A stretch of DNA of 8,322 bases from positions 1 through 8,322 of the forward strand of contig JAKART010000083.1 in assembly GCA_021819255.1 (NCBI GenBank), given 5' to 3'. This DNA comes from Acidobacteriota bacterium. Lineage in GTDB: Bacteria > Acidobacteriota > Terriglobia > Terriglobales > Acidobacteriaceae. Below, one piece after another: positions 1 through 7,026 of the stretch (the stretch's first letter is position 1; each line of letters starts with the position of its first letter). The position numbers and the translations under genes were made by a program. The notes beneath the pieces were generated by a model. That model was not told where the DNA came from. It ran no database searches and saw nothing but the letters and a program-made list of their open reading frames with translations.

Positions 1-1017
1 ATGATCCTCATCCAGATACTCCTTCGCCTTCTTGATGTCCACTTCCGTCGAAGAGCTCTTGGACCACGGCAATACCGCCAGCCACTCGATGTAGTTTCGG
101 GTCAGGGAGTAGTCAGCCGCCGCTGGATTCATTCTGCTTAGCCTCGCCAGATCCTTCAACGCATCCTTCTTGGTCTCCTCCGGCATGCCCGCAGCTTCAA
201 TCTTCTCCTTCAGATCCGCCACATCCTTCTGGGTCTCGTCCAGATCGCCCAACTCCTTCTGGATGGCCTTCAACTGCTCACGCAGATAAAAGTCCCGCTG
301 CGACTGTTGCACGGAGTCCTGTACTTCGCTCTGAATCTTGTTGCGCAACTGTTGCACACCCAATTCCTTGGCGAGAAGGTTGTTGAGCAGGTCGAGCCGG
401 CGCTTCACCTCCGCGGTCTCCAGCAGCTCCTGCTTCTCGGCTGTCGTCAGAAAAGGAAGATTCGCCGCAATGAAGTCCGCCAGCCGCGAGGGCTCCTCAA
501 TATTCAGCGCGATGGTCTGCAGATCGTCCGAAAGGGTGGACGACGATGTCACGATCTCCTGAAACTGGGCCAGAACATTCCGTTGCAGAGCCTCCGCCTC
601 CGGCGTCCTCTCCAGAGCAAGCTCCTCCAGCGACGAATACGAAGCGGTCAAGAATGGTTGATTCTGACTGAACTCTCCCAGCTTCACCCTCTCCATCCCC
701 TCGGTAAAAACAAAGAGGCTCTGGTTCGGCATCTTCACCACCTTGTGAACCGTCGCGCGAGTGCCCACGGCATAGAGATCCGCACCCTCCGGAGTATCCT
801 GGCGCGCATCCCGCTGCGCCACCACCAGGATCATCTTCTCCTCGCCGAGGGACTGGATCAGTTGGATCGAGCTCTGCCGGCCCACCGTCAGAGGCAGAAC
901 GGCATGTGGGAAAAGTACCGTATCCCTTACTGGGAGAACAGGATAGGCCTTCCCTCGCTCTTCATGACCAGACTCTTTGCTGGTCGGCTTAATCACGCTT
1001 ACAAAATCAGTGGACAT
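1..1017 (-). CDS. lon: Lon ATP-dependent protease, N-terminal part (cut by window edge)
   Basis: Read on the minus strand from ATG at 1015-1017, the frame is open for 339 codons to the window edge. The translation begins MSTDFVSVIKPTSK. Residues 26-36 read PVLPVRDTVLF, the hallmark of the Lon substrate-binding N domain, which fills roughly residues 25-215. A charged helical region follows (about 220-300, with FYLREQLKAIQKELGD), the coiled-coil linker typical of Lon. The fragment ends in YIEWLAVLPWSK and KAKEYLDEDH, just before the AAA+ module. Lon is usually about 780-820 residues, so the ATPase domain and the Ser-Lys protease domain lie outside the window. Lon is a cytoplasmic hexamer that degrades misfolded and regulatory proteins. 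An AAGGA sequence 11 bases before the ATG supports the start. No CIRCE element is visible upstream. The family call is secure; activity cannot be judged from this part. Confidence 0.96.
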   Translation of the reverse strand, partial: MSTDFVSVIKPTSKESGHEERGKAYPVLPVRDTVLFPHAVLPLTVGRQSSIQLIQSLGEEKMILVVAQRDARQDTPEGADLYAVGTRATVHKVVKMPNQSLFVFTEGMERVKLGEFSQNQPFLTASYSSLEELALERTPEAEALQRNVLAQFQEIVTSSSTLSDDLQTIALNIEEPSRLADFIAANLPFLTTAEKQELLETAEVKRRLDLLNNLLAKELGVQQLRNKIQSEVQDSVQQSQRDFYLREQLKAIQKELGDLDETQKDVADLKEKIEAAGMPEETKKDALKDLARLSRMNPAAADYSLTRNYIEWLAVLPWSKSSSTEVDIKKAKEYLDEDH

Positions 1018-1598
1018 AATTGAGTGTTTCCTTATCAACTTTCTTGAAATAGGATGCATTAGGACGGGGTCAGGACGCAATCCTTTGACCCTTCACCATC
1101 CGGCTCACCCCACCCTCTTCCGGCCGGCCATCTCCCATCCTGCCGGCCACCTCTCCAGACCCTTCTCTTCTGATCGGCAACTTCCGTCTCTTTCGGCAGT
1201 GATCTGTCTCTCCCGCAACCCAAGATGCCGCGTCCTTCTTGCCTCTCGCCGGCGGCAGCTCTTGCCATCGCTCGAAGTTCACGAAGCTGCCCATGGCAGT
1301 TTGCAGACGCCGCTGCAACTAACCTCTAGGATGCCTGGCAGCACCGATCGCTGCAGGGAGCGGGCTCAAGGGAAAGAGGCCCGCAACGAGCAATCGGCAG
1401 GCATACGCATTGCAACCCGGCCTCCGAGCCGGTAGGCTAAAGCTGGTTCCGAATACGAGCCGCGAAACCTGGCCATGAGATCTGGCCGCGAAGCTTGGCC
1501 ACGCAGGATGGAGGAACAACTTGACCCTCCCTGCCTCGGCCTCAAAGCTCGGCCACCAACCTTGGCGGCAAGTTTTGCACCGAGCGCCCCAATGGATT
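1018..1598. other. Non-coding region between divergent lon and tRNA-Leu
   Basis: This gap must hold the promoters of lon (leftward) and of the tRNA-Leu unit (rightward). The left half (about 1080-1260) is pyrimidine-rich on the plus strand and contains two GCCGGCC words 12 bp apart (near 1122-1147). A weak minus-strand promoter for lon could be CTGACC (plus 1068-1073) and TATTTC (plus 1046-1051) with a 16-bp spacer; the match is poor and I do not call it separately. The right half is the 26-bp repeat array described in its own entry. Open frames on both strands have no recognisable domain or convincing ribosome binding site. Confidence 0.6.
1407..1590. repeat. Degenerate tandem array, 26-bp period, seven units
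   Basis: Cutting the sequence at 1407, 1433, 1459, 1485, 1511, 1539 and 1565 gives seven units of 26 bp (the fifth has 28). Aligned by column they share a core near AAACYTGGCC. A G is present at column 13 in all seven (1419, 1445, 1471, 1497, 1523, 1551, 1577). Column 8 is A and column 16 is C in six of seven. The best pair is units 3 and 4 (1459-1484 and 1485-1510), both containing GCCGCGAA then TGGCCA and matching at 18 of 26 positions. The period is not a multiple of three, so this is not a coding repeat. The array ends eight bases before tRNA-Leu. It may be an old minisatellite or a row of binding sites spaced about 2.5 helical turns apart. Confidence 0.55.
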
Positions 1599-1683
1599 GC
1601 GGGAGTGGTGAAATGGCAGACACGCAGGTCTTAGAAGCCTGTGCCCGAAAGGCGTAGGGGTTCAACTCCCCTCTCCCGCACCA
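1599..1683 (+). tRNA. tRNA-Leu, anticodon UAG
   Basis: The cloverleaf is complete. The acceptor stem is GCGGGAG (1599-1605) with CTCCCGC (1673-1679), then discriminator A1680 and an encoded CCA (1681-1683). The anticodon stem is CAGGT (1625-1629) with GCCTG (1637-1641), enclosing loop CTTAGAA. This puts the anticodon TAG at 1632-1634, which reads the CUA leucine codon. A long variable arm (1642-1655, GCC pairing with GGC) makes it a class II tRNA, as expected for leucine. The T arm is AGGGG-TTCAACT-CCCCT (1656-1672). The D-loop region holds GTGAAATGGCAGAC. No clear sigma-70 promoter is visible just upstream, where the 26-bp array ends. Confidence 0.97.
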
Positions 1684-1720
1684 ATCAACGAGTCTTGGCC
1701 AACATCAAGAAAGCAGCCTC

Positions 1721-2047
1721 ATGAGTCAGCCCATCACCCCACCCGATAACACCCGCATTACGCTGGAAAAGTCCGCCGGCTACCGTGACTCTTATGCCAA
1801 TAGCGTTCAGGTCCGTCTCTCGCTGTGGGATTTCTTCCTGGTCTTTGGAACCCTGGAACAGGAGACGGCCGATCACGTGCGCGTGGACAACTTTCAGGGC
1901 ATCTATCTCAGCCCCCAGCAAGCCAAGGCGCTCGCCAATGTGCTCCAGCACAACGTCGCCCAGTACGAGCAGAACTTTGGTCCGATCTCCCTGGATGGTC
2001 CGGGCGTGCAGCGCTTCGTGATTCCAGCCACCGGCCCAATCCACTGA
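1721..2047 (+). CDS. DUF3467 family protein
   Basis: This 108-residue protein has YANSVQVRLSLWDFFLVFG at about residues 25-43 and LSPQQAKALANVLQHNVAQYE at about 64-84. Both blocks are typical of the small DUF3467 family, whose function is not known to me. It has no signal peptide or membrane segment, so it should be cytoplasmic. The ATG is preceded only by a weak purine run (AAGAAAG). It begins 37 bp after the end of tRNA-Leu, leaving little room for a promoter, so read-through from the tRNA is likely. The glycosyltransferase start follows the stop after nine bases, which indicates an operon. The family call is firm; no function is assigned. Confidence 0.87.
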   Translation: MSQPITPPDNTRITLEKSAGYRDSYANSVQVRLSLWDFFLVFGTLEQETADHVRVDNFQGIYLSPQQAKALANVLQHNVAQYEQNFGPISLDGPGVQRFVIPATGPIH

Positions 2048-2056
2048 GCTAGGCCC

Positions 2057-3736
2057 GTGAAAGCTCCTTTCCAGCGGATTCGCACGCTACCCGCCCGGAT
2101 TGCGTCCCTGCCGGATAGCTTGCTCCTGCTGCTGTTCTTTGCGGCCGTTGCGCTTAGCCATCTCACCCTTCTCCGCCTGCCCTATTTCTGGGATGAAGGT
2201 GGTTACTACATTCCGGCCGCGCTGGACTTCTACCATACCGGCCAACTCATTCCCCACTTCACCAACGGCCACCCACCCTTGCCCAACATTCTGCTGGGCT
2301 CCTTGTGGCGCCTGGTTGGCTTTCACATCCTTGCCACCAGGCTGTTGGCGTGCAGCTTCGCCGCACTGGCCTTTCTGGCTATCTTTCGCCTCACAGAGCG
2401 TCTGCTGGACGCCTCCGCCGCCCTGGCCGTAACCTTGTTGACCAGCGTCTATCCGATCTGGTTTGCCCAGAGCTCTCTGGCTCACGCGGATGTCTTTGCC
2501 GCTGCCTTTACGCTTTGGGCCTTTGCGCTTTACCTGCCCTCCCTTCAGGCCGGCTCGGCCAATGGCAGCCAGGATGGTCGCGCCCAACCCCATTACCTCT
2601 CCGTAGCGGTCTTGTTCTCCCTGGCCGCTCTCTCCAAGGAGACCTCGATCATCCAGCCCGCGGCACTGACCGCCTGGGAGATGGTGCTGCTCTTCGGCAG
2701 CCGCAGGTCTCGGCCCGAGCGCCATCAAGAACCCTCGCTCGGCCTGGGCCTGCAACAGAGTGGGAGCTCCGGCAGGCACGGAGCCTGGGCGGCTGCGCTG
2801 GCCTCATCCGTGCTTCCGTTGATCGCGTGGTTTGCTTACCACCACCACGTGGTTGGGTTCACCTTCGGCAACCCCGCCTTCCTGCGCTACAACGCCACCG
2901 CCAATCTCACCGCCGCGCACATCCTGCGGGCCCTCTGCTATCGCTTTCTGCATCTGTTCTGGCAGCGCAACATCTGGCTCCCGATCGCCCTTGCACTCTA
3001 TTGCCTGCTGCTGCCCCGGCGCCAGGACGCTCCCGCCGCTCTGCAGCCGGGACCGCTCTACGCGATGGCGGTTCTGGCGGCTGCCAACTGGCTCGCCTTC
3101 TCTGTGCTGGGCGGAGCGCTGCTCACGCGCTATCTCCTGCCGGTCTATCCGCTGATTCTGATCGTCTGCGTAAGCCAGTGGCGCATCCACACTCGGCGCT
3201 GGCCCCTGTTCGCGGCGGCCGGCGCCGCGGCTTTCCTCAGTGTCCTGTGGCTGAATCCACCATCCATGTTTGCGCCGGAGGATAATCTCACCTACCGCGA
3301 CATGATCGTTGTCCAGCGGGAGGCGATCGACTTCGTGCAACAGCGCTACCCGGGCGCAACCATTCTTACGGCATGGCCCGTGTCCAGCGATCTCTTGGAA
3401 CCGTACCTCGGCTACGTGAACCATCCCATGAAGGTGGTCGCCATCGATGACTTCACCCTGCCGCAGGTCCTGCTCGCCGCTCGCGAATCGAATCGCTACA
3501 ACACCGCGATCGTCTTCACCACCCACTTTGTGACTCCGTTGTACCGGCGTTACCTTCTGAGCCATCCCAACACCTGGCGTGGACGCGCCTTTGCCGCCAA
3601 GCGTGACTTGACCCCAACGGAGACTGCCGCGCTCCTCGGCTGCCGGGTCGTGTGGCGCGCGGAGCGGGGCGGCGAGTGGGCAGCCGTGCTGCGTTTTCCA
3701 CGCAGCCAGGCCGCGGCCTTGCGGCCGCCACGCTGA
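2057..3736 (+). CDS. Polytopic glycosyltransferase, GT39/ArnT-like (PMT_2 type)
   Basis: The 559-residue protein starts at GTG. A hydrophobic segment at about 20-40 leads into a first extracytoplasmic loop with YFWDEGGYY (Asp46-Glu47) and HPPLP (from His72). This is the layout of protein O-mannosyltransferase/ArnT-type enzymes, where the first-loop acidic residues bind acceptor or metal. Further membrane segments lie at about 92-113, 118-137, 142-162, 181-214, 245-262, 305-320, 334-372 and 382-399. A SKE motif at 193-195 matches a family signature. The last 160 residues form a soluble, probably periplasmic, domain. Such enzymes move a sugar from a polyprenyl-phosphate carrier to lipid, glycan or protein; donor and acceptor cannot be told here. 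Residues 165-180 and 216-243 are low-complexity loops. The ribosome binding site is weak (TAGG close to the GTG). It shares an operon with the DUF3467 gene. Confidence 0.85.
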   Translation: MKAPFQRIRTLPARIASLPDSLLLLLFFAAVALSHLTLLRLPYFWDEGGYYIPAALDFYHTGQLIPHFTNGHPPLPNILLGSLWRLVGFHILATRLLACSFAALAFLAIFRLTERLLDASAALAVTLLTSVYPIWFAQSSLAHADVFAAAFTLWAFALYLPSLQAGSANGSQDGRAQPHYLSVAVLFSLAALSKETSIIQPAALTAWEMVLLFGSRRSRPERHQEPSLGLGLQQSGSSGRHGAWAAALASSVLPLIAWFAYHHHVVGFTFGNPAFLRYNATANLTAAHILRALCYRFLHLFWQRNIWLPIALALYCLLLPRRQDAPAALQPGPLYAMAVLAAANWLAFSVLGGALLTRYLLPVYPLILIVCVSQWRIHTRRWPLFAAAGAAAFLSVLWLNPPSMFAPEDNLTYRDMIVVQREAIDFVQQRYPGATILTAWPVSSDLLEPYLGYVNHPMKVVAIDDFTLPQVLLAARESNRYNTAIVFTTHFVTPLYRRYLLSHPNTWRGRAFAAKRDLTPTETAALLGCRVVWRAERGGEWAAVLRFPRSQAAALRPPR

Positions 3737-3861
3737 ACCCTTTCCATACCGGTCATCCGGGATCCCAGCGGGGAGAGTTCAGGAATCTTGATCCTCGTCA
3801 ATGGTCCTCGACAAGGAGTGAGGCGAAGACCAGATCGAATGCCGCTGCCCGCACAGCGCTC

Positions 3862-4338
3862 TCAATCCCCGCAACTCCGGAGCGGCTTGTAGAAGACCCA
3901 CGCATCCCGCCATGCCCCGTAAAATCCCTCTACGCGGTGGGAGCGAAAAAATCCGTCCTGAGCGTAAAAGCGGATAGCCGCCTGATTCTTTGTAAAGACA
4001 TGCAGCGCCAGCGCCAGGCAGCCCTCCTTCCCCGCCAGCCGCTCCGCCTCCCGCATCAACTGCGTGGCGACGCCTCTGCGGCGAAACTCCGGAGCGACAT
4101 CCAAGGTGACCACATAGCCCACCTGCCCTTGCGCGGACTCTTCCAGGTGAAGAATCACAAAGCCGGCCAGGATTCCCTCCTGCTCCGCCAGGACGACGCG
4201 CGCCCGTTTGGCCTCCGCAAAGCGGCGCATGGCTCCACGCGAAAAGCGGAATGGAGGATCAAAACAGACCAAGTCCAGCGCCTGCATCGCATCCAGGTCG
4301 TCCGCCCGATACCCACGCAGCCGCAAAAGCTCAGGCAC
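3862..4338 (-). CDS. GNAT N-acetyltransferase, RimI-like
   Basis: This is a 158-residue single-domain GNAT protein. Motif A is VVTLDVAPEFRRRGVATQLM (about residues 76-95), with Arg86-Arg87-Arg88-Gly89-Val90-Ala91 forming the acetyl-CoA pyrophosphate loop. Motif B is N118-QAAIRFYAQDGF, with the usual Asn and Tyr near the reaction centre. The early DLVCFDPPF resembles the RimI substrate-side segment (CFxxPW in RimI), so a protein N-terminal acetyltransferase is possible, but amino-acid or small-molecule acetylation cannot be excluded. The start is GTG (plus-strand 4336-4338), two bases past the TAG stop of mqnE, so translation is probably coupled to mqnE. The stop TGA is at 3862-3864. The 125 bp separating it from the convergent glycosyltransferase shows no clear terminator. 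Confidence 0.85.
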   Translation of the reverse strand: MPELLRLRGYRADDLDAMQALDLVCFDPPFRFSRGAMRRFAEAKRARVVLAEQEGILAGFVILHLEESAQGQVGYVVTLDVAPEFRRRGVATQLMREAERLAGKEGCLALALHVFTKNQAAIRFYAQDGFFRSHRVEGFYGAWRDAWVFYKPLRSCGD

Positions 4339-4340
4339 AC

Positions 4341-5510
4341 CTATACCGCGACGGTAAAGCTGTCTTCGCTGCGGGTCACCGCCCGGTACAGGGTATCGCG
4401 CTCAAAGGGAATCCGCCCCGCCGCAGTGATCAGTTGCACCAGATCCTGGCGGCGAAGTCCCTGCGGGGTACTGGCTCCCGCATCGTGATAGATCTTCTCC
4501 TCCACCACGGTTCCGTCGATGTCGTCGGCGCCGAAGCGCAGCGAGATCTGCGCCATGCGCGGGGTCACCATCTGCCAGTAGCTCTTGATGTGGGGAAAGT
4601 TGTCCAGCAGCAGACGGCTCACCGCGATCTGCCGGATGTCGGTGAGTCCGCTTGACTTGGGAAGGTGGCCAAGCGCGGTGTTCTCAGGATGGAAGCTGAG
4701 GGGAATGAAGGTCTGAAATCCGCCCGTGTCATCCTGCACCTCACGCAGCTTCAGCAGGTGATCGACGCGGTCTTCGTCCTCCTCGATATGCCCGTAGAGC
4801 ATCGTCGCGTTGGAGCGCAAACCGGCCTTATGCAGGAGCCGCGCCGTCTCCAACCACTCGCTGCCATCGATCTTGTGGTCGCAGATGATATGGCGCACCC
4901 GGTCGGCAAAGATCTCGGCTCCGCCGCCCGGACAGGAGTCCACGCCGGCGGCCTTCATCCGCTCGATGGTTTCGGCGATGGAGATCTTTCCCACCTTGGC
5001 CAGAAACGCAATCTCGACCATCGTGAACGCCTTAATATGTACCTTCGGATAGCGCCGCTTCAGGCCGCGCACCAGATCCATGAAGTACTCGAAGGGAAGA
5101 TCGGGGTGCAGGCCGCCGACGATGTGGAACTCGGTAACCGCCTCCGTAAGCCCCCTCCCAGCCGTCTCCCAGGCCTCTTCCAGGGCCATCGTATAGGTAT
5201 CCGGCGCGCCCTTCTTGCGTCCGAAGGCGCATAACCTGCAGGAGGCCACACACACATTGGTTGGGTTAATGTGACGGTTCACATTGAAGTAAGCCAGATC
5301 GCCGTGCATCCGCTCCCGTACCTGATTGGCCATCCAGCCCACGGCCAGGATGTCATTGCTGCGATAAAGAGCCAGGCCATCTTCAAAGCTCAGCCGTTCT
5401 CCGGCCGCCACCTTCTTCGCGATCGGCTCAAGCGCCGGGTCGTCGGTCTGGAACGAATGGCGGGAACGCGGGACGTTGCGGGAGCTCTTGATGGGCTGGG
5501 CTGCTTCCAT
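4341..5510 (-). CDS. mqnE: Aminofutalosine synthase MqnE (radical SAM)
   Basis: The 389-residue protein carries the radical-SAM cluster motif CxxxCxxC at Cys87, Cys91 and Cys94 within NPTNVCVASCRLCAFGR. It also has FHIVGGLHPDLPFEY (128-142), KAFTMVEI (160-167), DSCPGGGAEIFADRVR (191-206), LRSNATMLYGHIE (231-243) and RFGADDIDGTVVEEKI (325-340). These blocks fit MqnE rather than the related MqnC. MqnE joins a SAM-derived adenosyl radical to 3-[(1-carboxyvinyl)oxy]benzoate, giving aminofutalosine in the futalosine route to menaquinone. The N-terminal 25 residues are extra and poorly conserved. The ATG (5508-5510) is preceded by ACAGGT, only a partial Shine-Dalgarno, and by a -10-like TAGAAT. It ends next to the GNAT gene. 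No other menaquinone gene is in the window, as is common where the pathway is scattered. Confidence 0.94.
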   Translation of the reverse strand: MEAAQPIKSSRNVPRSRHSFQTDDPALEPIAKKVAAGERLSFEDGLALYRSNDILAVGWMANQVRERMHGDLAYFNVNRHINPTNVCVASCRLCAFGRKKGAPDTYTMALEEAWETAGRGLTEAVTEFHIVGGLHPDLPFEYFMDLVRGLKRRYPKVHIKAFTMVEIAFLAKVGKISIAETIERMKAAGVDSCPGGGAEIFADRVRHIICDHKIDGSEWLETARLLHKAGLRSNATMLYGHIEEDEDRVDHLLKLREVQDDTGGFQTFIPLSFHPENTALGHLPKSSGLTDIRQIAVSRLLLDNFPHIKSYWQMVTPRMAQISLRFGADDIDGTVVEEKIYHDAGASTPQGLRRQDLVQLITAAGRIPFERDTLYRAVTRSEDSFTVAV

Positions 5511-5536
5511 ACCTGTTTATTCTAGAGCAGTTCTTT
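5511..5536 (-). promoter_or_regulatory. Candidate mqnE promoter, possibly leaderless
   Basis: On the minus strand TAGAAT (plus 5519-5524) matches TATAAT at five of six bases and lies eight bases before the mqnE ATG. Transcription would then begin at or within a base or two of the start codon. A -35 box is hard to see: GCGACC with an 18-bp spacer shares only the central GAC with TTGACA. The box could be a chance match. Confidence 0.35.
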
Positions 5537-5775
5537 CCCCATGGTCGCGCCTCTCAGCCCCGGACGGAAGACAACCATCCCCCGCTTCTGTCCTGCCCGA
5601 AATTCCGGCCTCCGCGGCCGCACCAGGAACAAGCGTCATTCGGCGCTCGCAGAAAGATCGCGTGATCAAGCAGCGACTTGGCTTTGAAAAAACGCCCGAC
5701 TCGTCACTTCAGCCTGGCTGCTGCTCCACCGTCATCCGGCTCTCGCTCCTCGCCTCGCCGCATCGCGGCAAACCC
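5511..5775. other. Gap between fabH and mqnE
   Basis: These 265 bp separate two minus-strand genes. Besides the -10-like box next to mqnE, there is a T6 run on the minus strand (plus 5687-5692) about 85 bases after the fabH stop. It has only a weak short palindrome before it, so I do not call a terminator. A plus-strand frame running through here has no recognisable domain and overlaps the 5' end of mqnE and the 3' end of fabH. Confidence 0.5.
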
Positions 5776-6792
5776 CTAGCACTCCCAGCGAAGAAGCGTG
5801 GAAGCAACCGTATAGCCGCCGCCGAAGGATGACAAAAGGATGGTCATCCCCTTCTTCAGCCGGTCTTCCACCAGAGCGGTGTTGATCGCCAGGGGGATTG
5901 TGGCCGCAGTGGTATTGCCATACTCCGCGATGTTGATAACGATGTTTTCCCTCGCCAGACCCAGACGGTCCGCCGTGGCCATGATGATCCGCTCGTTGGC
6001 TTGATGGGGGATAAAGAGATCGACATCGCTCGCCTTCAGTCCGTTGCGATCCAGAACTTTTTCACCTAACTCCGACATCTTGCGAACGGCCACCTTGAAG
6101 ACGGCCCCACCCTCTTGGTGGACATAGTGCATCTTGGCGTTCACGGTTTCGATGGTGGGGGGGTGCAGGCTGCCGCCACCAGGCATGTAGAGGGAGCTCG
6201 CGCCCGACCCATCGATCTCATGGATGTAGTCCAACATTCCTATCTCCCCGTCCGAGCATGGCTCGATCAGCACGGCTCCCGCCCCATCGCCGAAGAGAAT
6301 GCAGGTGGAGCGGTCGGTATAGTCGATGATCGAACTCATGACATCGGCGCCGATCACCATCACCTTCTTGTGGGCTCCGGACTCGACCAGTTTGGCGCCC
6401 ATCTGCAGGGCATAGAGAAAGCCGGAGCAGGCTGCCGAAAGATCAAAGCCCCACGCCCCCGCGGCGCCGATCTTGGTCTGCACCAGGCATGCAGTCGCCG
6501 GAAACAGCATATCCGGCGTGACCGTGGCCACCAGAATCACCTCGACCTCGGTTGCAGTGATGCCTCGCCGCTGCAAGCAGTCAAGGGCCGCCGCGGCGGC
6601 CAGATCGCTGGTGGCCGTGCCGGGATCGGCCAGATGACGCTGGCTGATTCCGGTGCGTTCCCGGATCCACTCATCGTTGGTGGTAACCATCTTCTCCAGG
6701 TCGGAGTTGGTAAGCAGGCGGGGTGGAACGTAAGTTCCCACGGCAGAGATTTTGGCGCGTACAGGGGTGCGGTCCATCAGGGTGAGACTCAA
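5776..6792 (-). CDS. fabH: Beta-ketoacyl-ACP synthase III (FabH)
   Basis: The 338-residue protein shows the full KAS III signature. The catalytic triad is Cys122 in [14 protein letters not shown], His263 in [11 protein letters not shown] and Asn293 in [11 protein letters not shown]. The CoA-contact region [11 protein letters not shown] (39-49, with Trp42 and Arg46) and the [10 protein letters not shown] loop (166-175) are intact. FabH condenses acetyl-CoA, or a branched starter acyl-CoA, with malonyl-ACP to begin fatty acid synthesis in the cytoplasm. Length is normal for the family. The start is TTG at plus 6790-6792: a GGAGGT Shine-Dalgarno sits six bases before it, whereas the in-frame ATG five codons later (Met6, plus 6775-6777) would be 21 bases away. 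It is not next to plsX, acpP or fabD as in many genomes. Sequence alone does not tell which starter it prefers. Confidence 0.95.
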   Translation of the reverse strand: MSLTLMDRTPVRAKISAVGTYVPPRLLTNSDLEKMVTTNDEWIRERTGISQRHLADPGTATSDLAAAAALDCLQRRGITATEVEVILVATVTPDMLFPATACLVQTKIGAAGAWGFDLSAACSGFLYALQMGAKLVESGAHKKVMVIGADVMSSIIDYTDRSTCILFGDGAGAVLIEPCSDGEIGMLDYIHEIDGSGASSLYMPGGGSLHPPTIETVNAKMHYVHQEGGAVFKVAVRKMSELGEKVLDRNGLKASDVDLFIPHQANERIIMATADRLGLARENIVINIAEYGNTTAATIPLAINTALVEDRLKKGMTILLSSFGGGYTVASTLLRWEC

Positions 6793-7001
6793 ACTTTGAC
6801 CTCCAGCGGTAAACGTGTCGCCATAGGCATCTTAGAGTAGTTTTTCCGTCACCGCGAGGGGACCGTATCTCGCCGATTCGATGTTCCCGAGGCCAAAAAC
6901 GGATGCTACGGGCAAAAAACGGCCTGGGCGGCGGCTTGCATCCAGGGTAAGGCGATCGAAAGAGGGCTGTTGAGCCGTGCCAACCAAGAGGAGGAAAAAA
7001 T
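6793..7001. other. Leader region between SRP RNA and fabH
   Basis: Apart from the fabH ribosome binding site and the SRP RNA U-tract (plus 6995-7000), no gene is visible. A near-direct repeat is present on the plus strand: GGCCAAAAACGG (6891-6902) and GGGCAAAAAACGG (6910-6922), their starts 19 bp apart. I could not find a convincing -35/-10 pair for fabH; TAAGAT lies near plus 6830 but has no matching -35. Confidence 0.5.
6799..6804 (-). promoter_or_regulatory. Shine-Dalgarno that fixes the fabH TTG start
   Basis: Minus-strand GGAGGT is followed by CAAAGT and then TTG, an ideal six-base spacing. It favours TTG over the downstream in-frame ATG and is the strongest ribosome binding site seen for any gene in the window. 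Confidence 0.75.
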
Positions 7002-7026
7002 GTACCGGGTTTCCCTACTGCACCCG
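6995..7026 (-). terminator. Likely terminator of the SRP RNA gene
   Basis: On the minus strand the RNA's 3' arm (ACCCGGTAC) is followed by A and then six T (plus 6995-7000). A local hairpin CGGGT (plus 7022-7026) with ACCCG (plus 7006-7010) could form before the long terminal helix of the RNA and act as the terminator stem. The loop is large, so this is a moderate call. Confidence 0.4.

Noticed and set aside
1018..1080. A heat-shock control element (CIRCE or sigma-32 promoter) in front of lon.
   Set aside because: No TTAGCACTC-N9-GAGTGCTAA palindrome, and no convincing sigma-32 boxes.
977..1435. A 152-codon plus-strand open frame, with overlapping minus-strand frames at 1059-1318 and 1319-1665.
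   Set aside because: No domain, low-complexity Pro/Arg/Ser-rich composition, overlap with the lon start, the 26-bp array or the tRNA, and no ribosome binding site.
1407..1590. A CRISPR array.
   Set aside because: The repeats are contiguous, diverged and only 26 bp in total period, with no unique spacers and no cas genes.
3737..3861. A bidirectional terminator between the convergent glycosyltransferase and GNAT genes.
   Set aside because: Only short pairings (CCGG/CCGG, TTGA/TCAA) and no T-run on either strand. A near-repeat TCCTCGTCAA/TCCTCGACAA is present but unremarkable.
4341..5510. Dehypoxanthine futalosine cyclase (MqnC) or a CofH-type enzyme as the identity of the radical-SAM gene.
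   Set aside because: The blocks DSCPGGGAEIFADRVR and GADDIDGTVVEEKI together with the 389-residue length fit MqnE better. A phylogeny would confirm.
5476..5832. A 118-codon plus-strand ORF between mqnE and fabH.
   Set aside because: It overlaps the ends of two firmly identified minus-strand genes and has no recognisable domain.
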